Part shown: positions 7,358-15,582 of the stretch, piece after piece | Position numbering within the stretch: the stretch's first letter is position 1 | How the letters are laid out: the number at the start of each line of letters is the position of its first letter | Assembly (NCBI GenBank): GCA_947489665.1 | Contig: CANLEH010000002.1 | Span: forward strand, 558,001 to 622,000 | From: an uncultured Roseicyclus sp. | Lineage (GTDB): Bacteria; Pseudomonadota; Alphaproteobacteria; Rhodobacterales; Rhodobacteraceae | Direction: 5' to 3' | Length of the DNA stretch: 64,000 nt | Notes under the pieces: model-generated | Seen by the model: the letters and a program-made list of their open reading frames with translations, nothing else | The model's database searches: none | Told to the model about the DNA's origin: nothing | Program-made: the position numbers and the translations under genes

Positions 7358-8500
7358 ATGCCCGACGACCGGATGCGCCCCCTTGCCGATGTCATGGCCC
7401 CGATTGAGCGCGCCCATGGCCTGCCCAACGAACATTACACGGACCCCGCCACTATCGCGGCGGAAAACAAGGCTGTGCTGGAGGCGACCTGGGCCGCCCT
7501 TGCGGTCGGCGCCGACGTGCCGGAGCCGGGGGATGCCAAACCGATAGAGTTCCTTGGCCAACCGCTTCTGCTGCTGCGCGACGATGACGGGGCCGTGCGG
7601 GTGTTCTTCAACATCTGCCGCCACCGGGGCATGATCCTCGTCTCGGAGCCGCGCAAGATCGAAGGCGCGATCCGGTGCCCCTACCATTCGTGGTGCTATT
7701 CGAAAGCGGGCCGCCTTGTGGCCACGCCCCATGTCGGCGGGCCGGGCCAGAACGCCCATGCAGGGATCGACAAAGCCACGCTCGGTCTGGCGGAGGTGCG
7801 CAGCCATATCTGGCGCGACGTGGTGTTCATCAACCTTTCAGGCGATGCGCCAGCCTTTGAGGAGGTGCACGCGGATCTTCTGCAACGGTGGGCGGAGTTC
7901 GAACAACCGATTTACCATGGCGGCGCAGACAGCCGGTTTACGTTGGAAGTTGCGACCAACTGGAAACTGGCGGTCGAGAATTACTGCGAAAGCTATCACC
8001 TGCCTTGGGTGCATCCCGGGCTGAACAGCTATTCGCGACTGGAAGACCATTACCATATCGAAGAACCCGGCAAGTTCTCGGGCCAGGGCACCTACGTCTA
8101 CCGCCAGCTCAAGGGCGATAACGGCGCGATGTTCCCCGATTTCGCGGGGCTGAGCGGCCATTGGGATGCAGGAGCTGAATACATCTCGGTCTTTCCGAAC
8201 GTCTTGATGGGGGTGCATCGCGACCATGCCTTCGCGATTGTGCTGGAGCCTTTGGCCCACAACCGCACGCGCGAGCATATTCACCTCTACTATCCGGTGG
8301 CCGAGACGGACGACGCGCTGCGCGCGGCCAATACCGCGCAATGGAAGACGGTGTTCGAGGAGGACATTTTCGTTGTCGAAGGCATGCAGAAGGGTCGTTC
8401 GGCGCAGGGCTTTGATGGTGGCCGCTTCTCGCCCGCGATGGACGGGCCAACGCACCTGTTCCACGCCTGGGTTGCAGAACGGATCGAGGCGGCACGCTGA
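7358..8500 (+). CDS. Rieske non-heme iron oxygenase, alpha subunit (quaternary-ammonium type)
   Basis: A 380-aa ring-hydroxylating/demethylating oxygenase. The Rieske [2Fe-2S] ligands are C87-x-H89 and C107-x-x-H110. The mononuclear iron site is in ENYCESYHLPWVHP (His214, His219), with a downstream acidic ligand near VFEEDIF. The residue three before His214 is Glu211, where many dioxygenases have the bridging Asp; Glu is characteristic of the carnitine/choline/glycine-betaine group (CntA, GbcA). A demethylase or monooxygenase acting on a trimethylammonium compound is therefore likely, but the substrate is inferred. No reductase gene is nearby. GCAGGAGCC precedes the ATG. Confidence 0.88.
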   Translation: MPDDRMRPLADVMAPIERAHGLPNEHYTDPATIAAENKAVLEATWAALAVGADVPEPGDAKPIEFLGQPLLLLRDDDGAVRVFFNICRHRGMILVSEPRKIEGAIRCPYHSWCYSKAGRLVATPHVGGPGQNAHAGIDKATLGLAEVRSHIWRDVVFINLSGDAPAFEEVHADLLQRWAEFEQPIYHGGADSRFTLEVATNWKLAVENYCESYHLPWVHPGLNSYSRLEDHYHIEEPGKFSGQGTYVYRQLKGDNGAMFPDFAGLSGHWDAGAEYISVFPNVLMGVHRDHAFAIVLEPLAHNRTREHIHLYYPVAETDDALRAANTAQWKTVFEEDIFVVEGMQKGRSAQGFDGGRFSPAMDGPTHLFHAWVAERIEAAR

Positions 8501-8505
8501 CCGGG

Positions 8506-8727
8506 TTGGATAAAGCGGGTCTGGATGCGGCACTACTGGCGGCCCATGTCAGCGGTGACCGTGCAAAACTCGTGACGCTTTATGCGGAGGCCGCAGACGC
8601 CCATGCGGAGGCACAGGCCTTCTACCTGACACATGCCTATGTGTTCGCGCTGGAGGCCGGGGATGCACGGGCCGCTGCATTGCGTGAACGGCTCGTTGCA
8701 CTTGGGGCCGATACGCCAATGGCGTAA
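8506..8727 (+). CDS. Small helical protein of unknown function
   Basis: A 73-aa Ala-rich, predicted all-helical protein reminiscent of one tetratricopeptide-type hairpin (LVTLYAEAADAHAEAQAFYLTHAYVFALEAG). It begins only 5 bases after the Rieske oxygenase stop, using TTG; no ATG is available in frame. It is probably co-transcribed with, and may assist, the oxygenase. It ends 5 bases before the end of the convergent gene. The function is unknown. Confidence 0.6.
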   Translation: MDKAGLDAALLAAHVSGDRAKLVTLYAEAADAHAEAQAFYLTHAYVFALEAGDARAAALRERLVALGADTPMA

Positions 8728-8732
8728 GGGCG

Positions 8733-9350
8733 CTAGCTGTCGCGGCTTGCCCACACACTTTGGCGGTGGCGCAACAACCGCCAATTGATCAAAATCATCC
8801 AGACCGTCCACAGCGGCCAGAAGATGGAGGCGTAATTCATCGGGTGGCACCCTCTGGGCGCTTGCCAGCGGAACGCGTCGCGCAGGATATCGCCAAACCC
8901 GTCATTGTTGGGACCCGGTGCCACGATGGCGCTGCCGTCGCCCGGGCGTGTCAGCGTGATCGTCCCGCGGCTCTGGATCAGCTCAAGCATCTGCTCAGTG
9001 CTTTCCTCCGTCGCGCGGTTCTGCAGAACGTCGGCGGCAAAGGCGCAGGTATTGGCGGATGAGAAGGCAATCAGGCCCCGTCCATCAAGTGTCGCCGTAT
9101 ATTGCGCGTAGGCCCGATCGGCAGTGTCCGCGGTCGGCGTGGCACAATCCGCGCCTTCGCAGATCTGCACTGTCACCGGATCAAAATCGATGTTGCGGCT
9201 GCGATCGACGGCCCAGACAATCATCAAGGTCGCGAGGCAGCAAAAGGCCAGCCCTTCGACGAACTTGAGCGCGTTGGTTAGCGTGAAGGCGCTTTCATCC
9301 TCTGGTTCCTCACCTGGATCCGGCAGCACACCGTCAGCCGCGCGTGCCAA
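8733..9350 (-). CDS. Membrane protein of unknown function
   Basis: A 205-aa protein with one membrane segment near the N-terminus (about residues 30-46, [16 protein letters not shown]) and another near the C-terminus (about 175-192, [17 protein letters not shown]). Between them is a soluble, probably periplasmic domain with four Cys ([22 protein letters not shown]). The frame starts with TTG 9350, overlapping the transglycosylase gene by 17 bases; GTG 9329, just after that gene's stop, is equally possible. No known domain is recognised. Confidence 0.7.
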   Translation of the reverse strand: MARAADGVLPDPGEEPEDESAFTLTNALKFVEGLAFCCLATLMIVWAVDRSRNIDFDPVTVQICEGADCATPTADTADRAYAQYTATLDGRGLIAFSSANTCAFAADVLQNRATEESTEQMLELIQSRGTITLTRPGDGSAIVAPGPNNDGFGDILRDAFRWQAPRGCHPMNYASIFWPLWTVWMILINWRLLRHRQSVWASRDS

Positions 9351-9915
9351 GGATCACGCGGACATAGTGCTGGGTTTCGGCATAGGGCGGCACGCCATCA
9401 TGTTCTTCAACCGCCCCGGGGCCGGCATTGTAGGCCGCAAGCGCGAGACGCCAGTTGCCGAACCGGCGATATTGCTGTGCAAGGTAGCGCGCGCCACCAT
9501 CCAGATTGGCCACCGGGTCAAGCGGATCGACCCCCAAAAGATCGGCCGTGTCCGGCATTAGCTGCGCCAGCCCAAGCGCGCCTGCGTGGCTGACCGCTTC
9601 GGTATTCCAGCCGCTTTCCTGCTGCACAAGGCGCAGGAACATATCCTCAGGGATGCCGTGACGCCGTGCGGCGGATCGGGCGACCTCAAGAAACGGGCCG
9701 TCATAGCCGCCTTCATAGTCGAGCAGACCCCGTTCCACTTCACTTTCCGGGCGCAGCCGGTTCGAGAATTCGTATTGGGTGGCCGCCCGTCCATCGAGCA
9801 CATTCATCATCCGATCAAGCCGGTCCAGCCCGCTTTGGGCGGCGGCGGGCACGGCGAGAAGTGCGGCGGCAAGCGCAGTGGGCAGCAGACGAATATGGAA
9901 CACGAGGCGCAACAA
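9334..9915 (-). CDS. Lytic transglycosylase, SLT domain
   Basis: A 193-aa exported peptidoglycan lytic transglycosylase. A signal peptide (about residues 1-26, AVPAAAQ) is followed by a family-1 SLT domain with the catalytic Glu in [13 protein letters not shown], the substrate-groove motifs [10 protein letters not shown] and [10 protein letters not shown], and AYNAGPGAV. It would cleave glycan strands with formation of 1,6-anhydro ends. The membrane-protein gene at 8733 follows with overlap. Such small SLT proteins are common in alphaproteobacteria as stand-alone enzymes. Confidence 0.92.
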   Translation of the reverse strand: MLRLVFHIRLLPTALAAALLAVPAAAQSGLDRLDRMMNVLDGRAATQYEFSNRLRPESEVERGLLDYEGGYDGPFLEVARSAARRHGIPEDMFLRLVQQESGWNTEAVSHAGALGLAQLMPDTADLLGVDPLDPVANLDGGARYLAQQYRRFGNWRLALAAYNAGPGAVEEHDGVPPYAETQHYVRVILGTRG

Positions 9916-10088
9916 CTGGGCTGTGGATAATTGGCCGTAACATAGCGGCTTGGGCCGCGTTGATCCAGAGCGACGGTCAATCCGCGCCGGATTAGGGTTT
10001 TCTTCACCAAGTTGCGATGGTCTAACCGACGAAAGCGCTGCGGCCTGAATCAGCGGCCCGGTGCAAGACAGACAGAGGGGGAATTCAC

Positions 10089-10610
10089 ATGGCAGGCTCG
10101 GTCAACAAGGTCATTCTGATCGGCAATCTGGGGCGCGACCCCGAAATCCGCAGCTTCCAGAACGGGGGTAAGGTCGCCAATTTCAGCGTCGCAACCTCTG
10201 AGACGTGGAAAGATCGCAACACCGGCGAGCGGCGCGAAAAGACGGAATGGCACAACGTCGCCATCTTCTCGGAAGGTCTGGTCCGCGTGGCGGAGCAATA
10301 TTTGCGCAAGGGCTCCAAGGTTTATGTCGAGGGCAAGCTGCAGACCCGTAAATGGCAGGACCAATCCGGCAATGATCGCTATACGACGGAGGTGGTCATT
10401 CAGGGCCTGAACGGCACCTTCACCATGCTCGATGGTCGCGATGGCGGCGGCGGCAGCGGTGGTGGCGGCTATGGCGGCGGTGGCGGCGGTGGCTACGACG
10501 ACCGCGGCGGCAGCTTTGGCGGCGATGACCGCGGCAGCCAAGGCGGCGGCGGCTTCGGTGGCGGCGGCGGCGGCGGTGGGTCCGACCTGGACGATGAAAT
10601 CCCGTTCTAA
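10089..10610 (+). CDS. ssb: Single-stranded DNA-binding protein
   Basis: A 173-aa SSB that coats single-stranded DNA in replication, repair and recombination. The N-terminal OB fold spans about residues 3-112 ([39 protein letters not shown]). It is followed by a very Gly-rich disordered linker (about 117-162) encoded by repetitive GGC codons, and the acidic tip DLDDEIPF that recruits partner proteins. GAGGGGG lies before the ATG. I see no LexA-type box in the upstream gap (9916-10088). Confidence 0.97.
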   Translation: MAGSVNKVILIGNLGRDPEIRSFQNGGKVANFSVATSETWKDRNTGERREKTEWHNVAIFSEGLVRVAEQYLRKGSKVYVEGKLQTRKWQDQSGNDRYTTEVVIQGLNGTFTMLDGRDGGGGSGGGGYGGGGGGGYDDRGGSFGGDDRGSQGGGGFGGGGGGGGSDLDDEIPF

Positions 10611-10729
10611 GCGAGATGCAGCCATTGCGCGCCCATGGCTGGCCGGCCCTCTATGCCGTATTTGCTTCCGTGAGGCGAAGCGGGTTTGCAGCATCGGGCG
10701 GTTTCGCGTTGGGCGAGGCCGATCCTTTT

Positions 10730-10748
10730 GCATTTTCATGGAACAAAG
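10730..10748. repeat. 19-bp dispersed repeat, copy 1
   Basis: GCATTTTCATGGAACAAAG occurs here and again, identical, at 56568-56586. The following 10-12 bases are also similar (ATGGGCAGATC here, AGGGGCGGGTC there). This copy lies between ssb and the aminotransferase gene. Its function is unknown. Confidence 0.6.
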
Positions 10749-10788
10749 ATGGGCAGATCGCACGCCATGGGCTTGAGGAGTGATCCAG

Positions 10789-11976
10789 ATGCAACCGGTT
10801 AATCCCGCCTTTGTGGCAACCTTTCCGCCCCCGGTCATGGAGGCCCGGCGCTGGATCGAGGGGAAGGTTTTTCCTGCCGATCGCCCGCTGATGAACCTCA
10901 GCCAGGCGGCACCCGTTGACCCGCCACCCGAGCCGTTGATGCAGGCCATGGCCGAGGCAGTTCTGACGGACCCGTCGGTGCATCTTTACGGACCTGTGCT
11001 GGGTCTTGGCGCGTTGCGCGAGGAATTGGCGGAGCAGTGGAGCACTGGATACGGCGGGACGGTGCGCCCCGCGCAGGTCGCGATCACGGCTGGCTGCAAT
11101 CAGGCCTTTACCTCGGTGATGTCGACGCTGGCGGGTGCGGGGGACGAGGTCATCCTTCCCTTGCCGTTTTACTTCAACCACCAGATGTGGCTGGACATGG
11201 GCGGTGTGCGCAGCGTCTACCTACCAACCGGCGCGGATCTTCTGCCTGACCCCGAGCAGGCCGCAACCCTGATCACCGATCGCACCAAGGCCATCGTGCT
11301 TGTCTCGCCCAACAACCCGGCCGGTGTCGAATATCCCGCCCCCTTGATGCGCGCATTTTACGATCTTGCCAAAACACATGGCCTGGCCCTGATCGTGGAC
11401 GAGACCTACCGCGACTTTCATTCCGCCGAGGGCGCGCCGCATGATCTGTTCACCGACCCCGAATGGGACGGCACGCTGATCCATCTTTATTCCTTCTCCA
11501 AGGCCTACAGGCTTACCGGGCACCGCGTCGGTGCCGTGATGGCGTCGGAGGCACGGCTTGCCGAAGTTGAGAAATTCCTCGACACCGTCGCGATCTGCCC
11601 GCCCCAGATCGGCCAAATCGGTGCGCTTTGGGGGATGCAGAACCTTGGCGACTGGCTCGCCGGTGAACGGCTGGAAATTCTGGCCCGCCGCGACGCGATC
11701 CGGGCAGGCTTCCAGCGGCTGCCCGAATGGGAATTGCTTGGCTCCGGGGCCTACTTTGCCTATGTCCGGCACCCGTTCGACCAGGCCTCGGACCTTGTCG
11801 CGAAACGACTTGTCGATGAGGCGAGCCTGTTGGTTCTGCCCGGCACGATGTTCGGACCATTGACGGCGCAAGGCGGCTCGGGTCAGGCGGAGGCCACTTT
11901 GCGCATCGCGTTTGCCAACGCAGATGCGGCGGGTCTGGGCGAAATGGTGAACCGGCTGTCTGCAATCACGGCCTGA
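10789..11976 (+). CDS. Class I/II PLP-dependent aminotransferase
   Basis: A 395-aa fold-type I aminotransferase. Visible are the cofactor-binding blocks VSPNNPAG, VDETYRDF and the Schiff-base lysine in YSFSKAYRLTGHRVG, plus the C-terminal Arg region in TLRIAFANAD. It transfers an amino group between an amino acid and a 2-oxo acid, but the substrate cannot be read from the sequence. The start is ATG 10789, with GAGGAG eight bases upstream; a GTG at 10780 would overlap that site. It stands alone between ssb and ppiD. Confidence 0.92.
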   Translation: MQPVNPAFVATFPPPVMEARRWIEGKVFPADRPLMNLSQAAPVDPPPEPLMQAMAEAVLTDPSVHLYGPVLGLGALREELAEQWSTGYGGTVRPAQVAITAGCNQAFTSVMSTLAGAGDEVILPLPFYFNHQMWLDMGGVRSVYLPTGADLLPDPEQAATLITDRTKAIVLVSPNNPAGVEYPAPLMRAFYDLAKTHGLALIVDETYRDFHSAEGAPHDLFTDPEWDGTLIHLYSFSKAYRLTGHRVGAVMASEARLAEVEKFLDTVAICPPQIGQIGALWGMQNLGDWLAGERLEILARRDAIRAGFQRLPEWELLGSGAYFAYVRHPFDQASDLVAKRLVDEASLLVLPGTMFGPLTAQGGSGQAEATLRIAFANADAAGLGEMVNRLSAITA

Positions 11977-11981
11977 ACCGC

Positions 11982-12009
11982 TTGCCCCCTGCCCCCCGAT
12001 TGCTTATCG
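11982..12009 (+). promoter_or_regulatory. Candidate promoter of ppiD-trpE
   Basis: TTGCCC (11982-11987) and TTATCG (12004-12009) are 16 bases apart, 44 bases upstream of the ppiD start. Similar TTGCCC-N16 elements precede gatB and the flavoprotein gene at 36450. Confidence 0.4.
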
Positions 12010-12052
12010 ATCTGCGAACTGTTTTGACCCGAACCTGAAGGCCTCGTGAGCA

Positions 12053-13906
12053 ATGGCAAAATCCGCTGCAAAAAAAGTCGGCAATATATTTGTCTGGATC
12101 CTGATGGGCCTGCTCTTCGTGGCGCTTGCGGGCTTTGGCATCGGCTCCTTCGCGGGCGGGGCCAGCCGGGTTGGCAGCGTGGGCGATGTCGAGATCACGG
12201 CCGATGATTACTACCGCGCGCTCAACAACGAAATCCGCGCCCAGATTGCGGATACCGGTGAAGTCGTGACCTTCGCCCAACTCCGCGCCCGTGGTGTGGA
12301 TGAACAGGTGCTGACCGGCCTGATCGCGCGCGCAGCTCTGAACCACGAGGCGGCGCAAATGGGCATCTCCGTGGGCGACGAAGAGGTCGCGCGTCAGATC
12401 CAGCAAATCCAGGCTTTCCAGGGCACCGCTGGCAATTTCGACCGTGACACCTACGAATTCGTCCTCGCGCAGCAAGGGGCCTCCCCCCGGGAATTCGAAG
12501 AAGATACGCGCGAAGACATCTCGCGTGCGCTGTTGCAGACCGCAGTGGTTGGCGGCCTGACCCCACCCGCGATCTTTGCCGAAACCATCGCCGCCTATCA
12601 GGGCGAGACGCGCGATTTCACGCGCCTGACTGTGGGCCGTGGTGAGTTGGCGGAAGACCTGCCCGAGCCGAGCGATGAGGACCTCGCCGCATACTACGAG
12701 GAAAACCCGCAGCGCTTCACCCGGCCCGAGGCGCGCCGCATCACCTATGCCTGGATCACGCCGGATCAGATCCTGGATGACGTCGACCTTGCCGAGGACG
12801 AACTGCGCGGCCTCTACGAGGACCGCTTGAGCCTTTATGTCCAGCCCGAGCGCCGCCTGTTGGAGCGCTTGGCCTTTTCAACGGTCGAAGATGCGCAAGC
12901 CGCGTTTGACGCGATTGCCGCAGAGGAGACGGACTTTGACACTCTGGTGGAAGAGCGTGACCTGACCCTGGAAGACGTCGATATCGGGGAGGTCTCGGCT
13001 GAAGATTTGGGCGCCGCCGCCGCGGAAGCGATCTTCTCCGACGACGAAAGCGAAATCATCGGGCCGGTTGAAACCTCGCTTGGCCCCGCTCTGTTCCGCG
13101 TGAACGCGGTGCTCGAAGCCTCGGAAATCACGTTTGAGGAAGCGCGCGACGACCTTGCCGCCGAAATGGCAGAAGATGCGGCCCGCCGCGAGATTGATGC
13201 CATGCGCGAGGAAATCGACGACCTGCTGGCCGGGGGCGCCACGTTGGAGGAATTGGCCGACGACACCGCCATGACCCTTGGCACCATCGACTACACGCTT
13301 GCGTCCGAGGATGGCATCGCGGCCTACGACAATTTCCGCGATGCGGCGACAGCGGTCGAAGAACGTGACTTCCCGGAATTGCTGGAACTCTCCGATGGTG
13401 GCCTGTTCGCCCTGCGTCTGGATGAAATCGTGCCCCCCACCCTGCCCCCGCTCGAAGGCATCGAAGATGAGGTGGCCGAAGCCTGGACCATCAGCGCCCT
13501 GCGCGATGCGGTTGCCGCACGGGCCACAGAATTGCTGGGTCAGATGGCCACCGGTGCCACGCTGGAGGATCTGGGCGACACCGCTGAGGAGCGTTTGATC
13601 CGCAGGCAGGATCTGCTGCCCGATCTTCCGCCCACCACCGTGGCGCAGGTGTTCCAGATGGACGCTGTGGGCGATGTTGTCATGATCCCCGGCGCCGAGG
13701 CCGCTCATGTGATCCGCTTGGATGCGATCAATTCTGCCACGCGCGACGGGCCGGATACGTCGATCCTTCTGCTGATCCTCGAACAGACGATCTCGCAATC
13801 CATTGCGACCGATATCTTTGAGGCTTATGGCCAGGCCACACAGGCCGAGGCCGGGTTCACCACGAATTCCGGTGTCATCAACTCTGTTCACGCAGCCTTC
13901 CCCTGA
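12053..13906 (+). CDS. ppiD: PpiD-like periplasmic folding factor (SurA_N / PPIase)
   Basis: A 617-aa membrane-anchored chaperone for exported proteins. One N-terminal transmembrane helix (about 11-32, IFVWILMGLLFVALAGFGIG) is followed by a SurA-N-like helical domain and a parvulin-type region (about 225-370) that is strongly acidic and Glu/Asp-rich. The parvulin domain is poorly conserved, as in many PpiD proteins, so isomerase activity may be lost. The C-terminal half repeats short helix pairs. The trpE start overlaps its stop (TGATG), so ppiD and trpE are one operon, an arrangement seen in related bacteria. Confidence 0.9.
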   Translation: MAKSAAKKVGNIFVWILMGLLFVALAGFGIGSFAGGASRVGSVGDVEITADDYYRALNNEIRAQIADTGEVVTFAQLRARGVDEQVLTGLIARAALNHEAAQMGISVGDEEVARQIQQIQAFQGTAGNFDRDTYEFVLAQQGASPREFEEDTREDISRALLQTAVVGGLTPPAIFAETIAAYQGETRDFTRLTVGRGELAEDLPEPSDEDLAAYYEENPQRFTRPEARRITYAWITPDQILDDVDLAEDELRGLYEDRLSLYVQPERRLLERLAFSTVEDAQAAFDAIAAEETDFDTLVEERDLTLEDVDIGEVSAEDLGAAAAEAIFSDDESEIIGPVETSLGPALFRVNAVLEASEITFEEARDDLAAEMAEDAARREIDAMREEIDDLLAGGATLEELADDTAMTLGTIDYTLASEDGIAAYDNFRDAATAVEERDFPELLELSDGGLFALRLDEIVPPTLPPLEGIEDEVAEAWTISALRDAVAARATELLGQMATGATLEDLGDTAEERLIRRQDLLPDLPPTTVAQVFQMDAVGDVVMIPGAEAAHVIRLDAINSATRDGPDTSILLLILEQTISQSIATDIFEAYGQATQAEAGFTTNSGVINSVHAAFP

Positions 13907-15417
13907 TGGCGGAGCTGAGCGACTTTGACGCGTTCCGCGCAGGCTGGGAGCGTGGCGAAAACCAGCTGGTCCACGCCCGTCTGGCGGCTGATCTGGATAC
14001 GCCCGTCTCGGTGATGCTGAAGCTGACGGATGCGGGCCGCGACGCGTTCATTCTTGAATCGGTGACCGGCGGCGAAGTGCGTGGGCGGTATTCCATCATC
14101 GGGATGAAGCCCGATCTGATCTGGCGCTGCCATGGCGAGACGTCCGAGATCAACCGCGCCGCGCGCTATGATCGTGAGACGTTTGAGCCGTGCTCGGACG
14201 CGCCACTGGATGCGATCCGGGCCCTGCTGGCGGACTCCGCCATCGATATGCCTGATGATCTGCCCGCAGCGGCAGCAGGCCTGTTCGGCTATCTCGGCTA
14301 CGACATGATCCGCCTGGTGGAGCATCTGCCGGATGTGAACCCTGACACGCTCGGGCTGCCGGATGCGGTCTTGATGCGGCCGTCTGTCATTGCGGTGCTG
14401 GACGGTGTGAAGGGGGAGGTCACGGTTGTCAGCCCAGCCTGGGTCTCTTCGGGTTTGTCGGCACGGGCCGCCTATGCACAGGCGGCGGAACGCGTTTCCG
14501 ATGCGCTGCGCGATCTTGAACGCGCGCCGTCGGTGGCCGCGCGCGAGATGGGCGATGCGCAGCCCCTGGGCGAGCCTGTCAGCAACTTCACGCACGCGGC
14601 CTACCTGCAAGCGGTCGAGACGGCGAAGGAATATATCCGCGCCGGTGACATCTTTCAGGTCGTCCCGTCGCAACGTTGGACCCTCGATTTCCCCGAGCCA
14701 CCCTTCGCGCTTTACCGTGCGCTGCGCCGCACGAACCCTTCGCCGTTCATGTTCTACTTCAATTTCGGCGGGTTCCAGGTTGTGGGCGCCTCGCCCGAGA
14801 TCCTGGTGCGGGTGTTCGACAAAGAGGTCACGATCCGCCCCATCGCAGGCACCCGCCCGCGCGGGGCAACGCCCGAGGAAGACCGCGCGTTGGAGGCCGA
14901 CTTGATGGCCGACAAGAAGGAACTGGCGGAACACCTGATGCTGCTGGATCTGGGTCGCAACGATACAGGCCGCGTCTCGAAGATCGGCACCGTGCGCCCG
15001 ACCGAGGAATTTATCGTCGAACGCTACAGCCATGTGATGCACATCGTCTCGAACGTCGTGGGTGAGTTGAGCGACGATCACGATGCGCTCTCCGCCCTTC
15101 TGGCGGGCCTTCCAGCGGGCACCGTCTCCGGCGCACCAAAGGTCCGCGCGATGGAGATCATTGACGAGCTGGAGCCGGAAAAACGCGGCGTCTATGGCGG
15201 TGGCGTAGGCTATTTCAGCGCGGGCGGTGACATGGACATGTGCATCGCGCTGCGCACCGCGGTGGTGAAAGACGGCAAGCTGTATATCCAGGCGGGCGGT
15301 GGCGTCGTCTACGACAGCGATCCGGAGGCGGAGTTCATGGAAACCGTCAATAAATCCCGCGCGATCCGCAAAGCTGCCGAGGATGCCAGCCTGTTTTCGC
15401 GCGACGGGAACCGTTAA
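13906..15417 (+). CDS. trpE: Anthranilate synthase component I
   Basis: A 503-aa enzyme making anthranilate from chorismate with ammonia supplied by TrpG; first step of tryptophan synthesis. The N-terminal feedback region contains ILESVTGGEVRGRYSI, the LES-type element of the tryptophan site. The chorismate-binding domain shows VVGASPEILVR, RPIAGTRPRG, LMLLDLGRND, GTVSGAPKVRAME and GGGVGYFS. The start overlaps ppiD. trpG and trpD lie 2.2 kb further on, separated by a gene on the other strand. No leader peptide or attenuator precedes trpE itself. Confidence 0.97.
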   Translation: MAELSDFDAFRAGWERGENQLVHARLAADLDTPVSVMLKLTDAGRDAFILESVTGGEVRGRYSIIGMKPDLIWRCHGETSEINRAARYDRETFEPCSDAPLDAIRALLADSAIDMPDDLPAAAAGLFGYLGYDMIRLVEHLPDVNPDTLGLPDAVLMRPSVIAVLDGVKGEVTVVSPAWVSSGLSARAAYAQAAERVSDALRDLERAPSVAAREMGDAQPLGEPVSNFTHAAYLQAVETAKEYIRAGDIFQVVPSQRWTLDFPEPPFALYRALRRTNPSPFMFYFNFGGFQVVGASPEILVRVFDKEVTIRPIAGTRPRGATPEEDRALEADLMADKKELAEHLMLLDLGRNDTGRVSKIGTVRPTEEFIVERYSHVMHIVSNVVGELSDDHDALSALLAGLPAGTVSGAPKVRAMEIIDELEPEKRGVYGGGVGYFSAGGDMDMCIALRTAVVKDGKLYIQAGGGVVYDSDPEAEFMETVNKSRAIRKAAEDASLFSRDGNR

Positions 15418-15461
15418 CCCACACGGCCCTCCGCCGGCCTGCCGCCTCGCAGCAACGCCCT

Positions 15462-15560
15462 GTCTTCCATTGGTCAAAAATACCTCGGGGGAGGCGCGCA
15501 AAGCGCGGCGGGTGCAGCGCCCCCAGACTCAAAGAAGGAATGCGCCGAAGGCGCTCCGTT
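15462..15560. repeat. Rhodobacteraceae-type intergenic repeat (REP-like), copy 1
   Basis: A block beginning GTCTTCC and running into TCAAAAATACCTCGGGGG, followed by GC-rich hairpin-forming sequence (GCAGCGCCCCC and GCGCCGAAGGCGC). The first 30 bases match 37679-37708 at about 26 positions. Both copies lie between convergent genes. Elements with the AATACCTCGGGG core are, from general knowledge, frequent between genes in Rhodobacteraceae. A role in bidirectional termination is plausible. Confidence 0.65.
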
Positions 15561-15582
15561 TGACAGAATATCCGAGCGGGGC

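Noticed and set aside
10780-10788. GTG 10780 as start of the aminotransferase
   Set aside because: It overlaps the GAGGAG ribosome binding site that serves ATG 10789.
10050-10949. 299-codon reverse-strand frame across ssb
   Set aside because: Contains the antisense of the ssb Gly-rich linker as an Ala-rich run; not a real gene.
13888-15501. 537-codon reverse-strand frame opposite trpE
   Set aside because: Shadow of trpE caused by GC-rich third positions; no family features.
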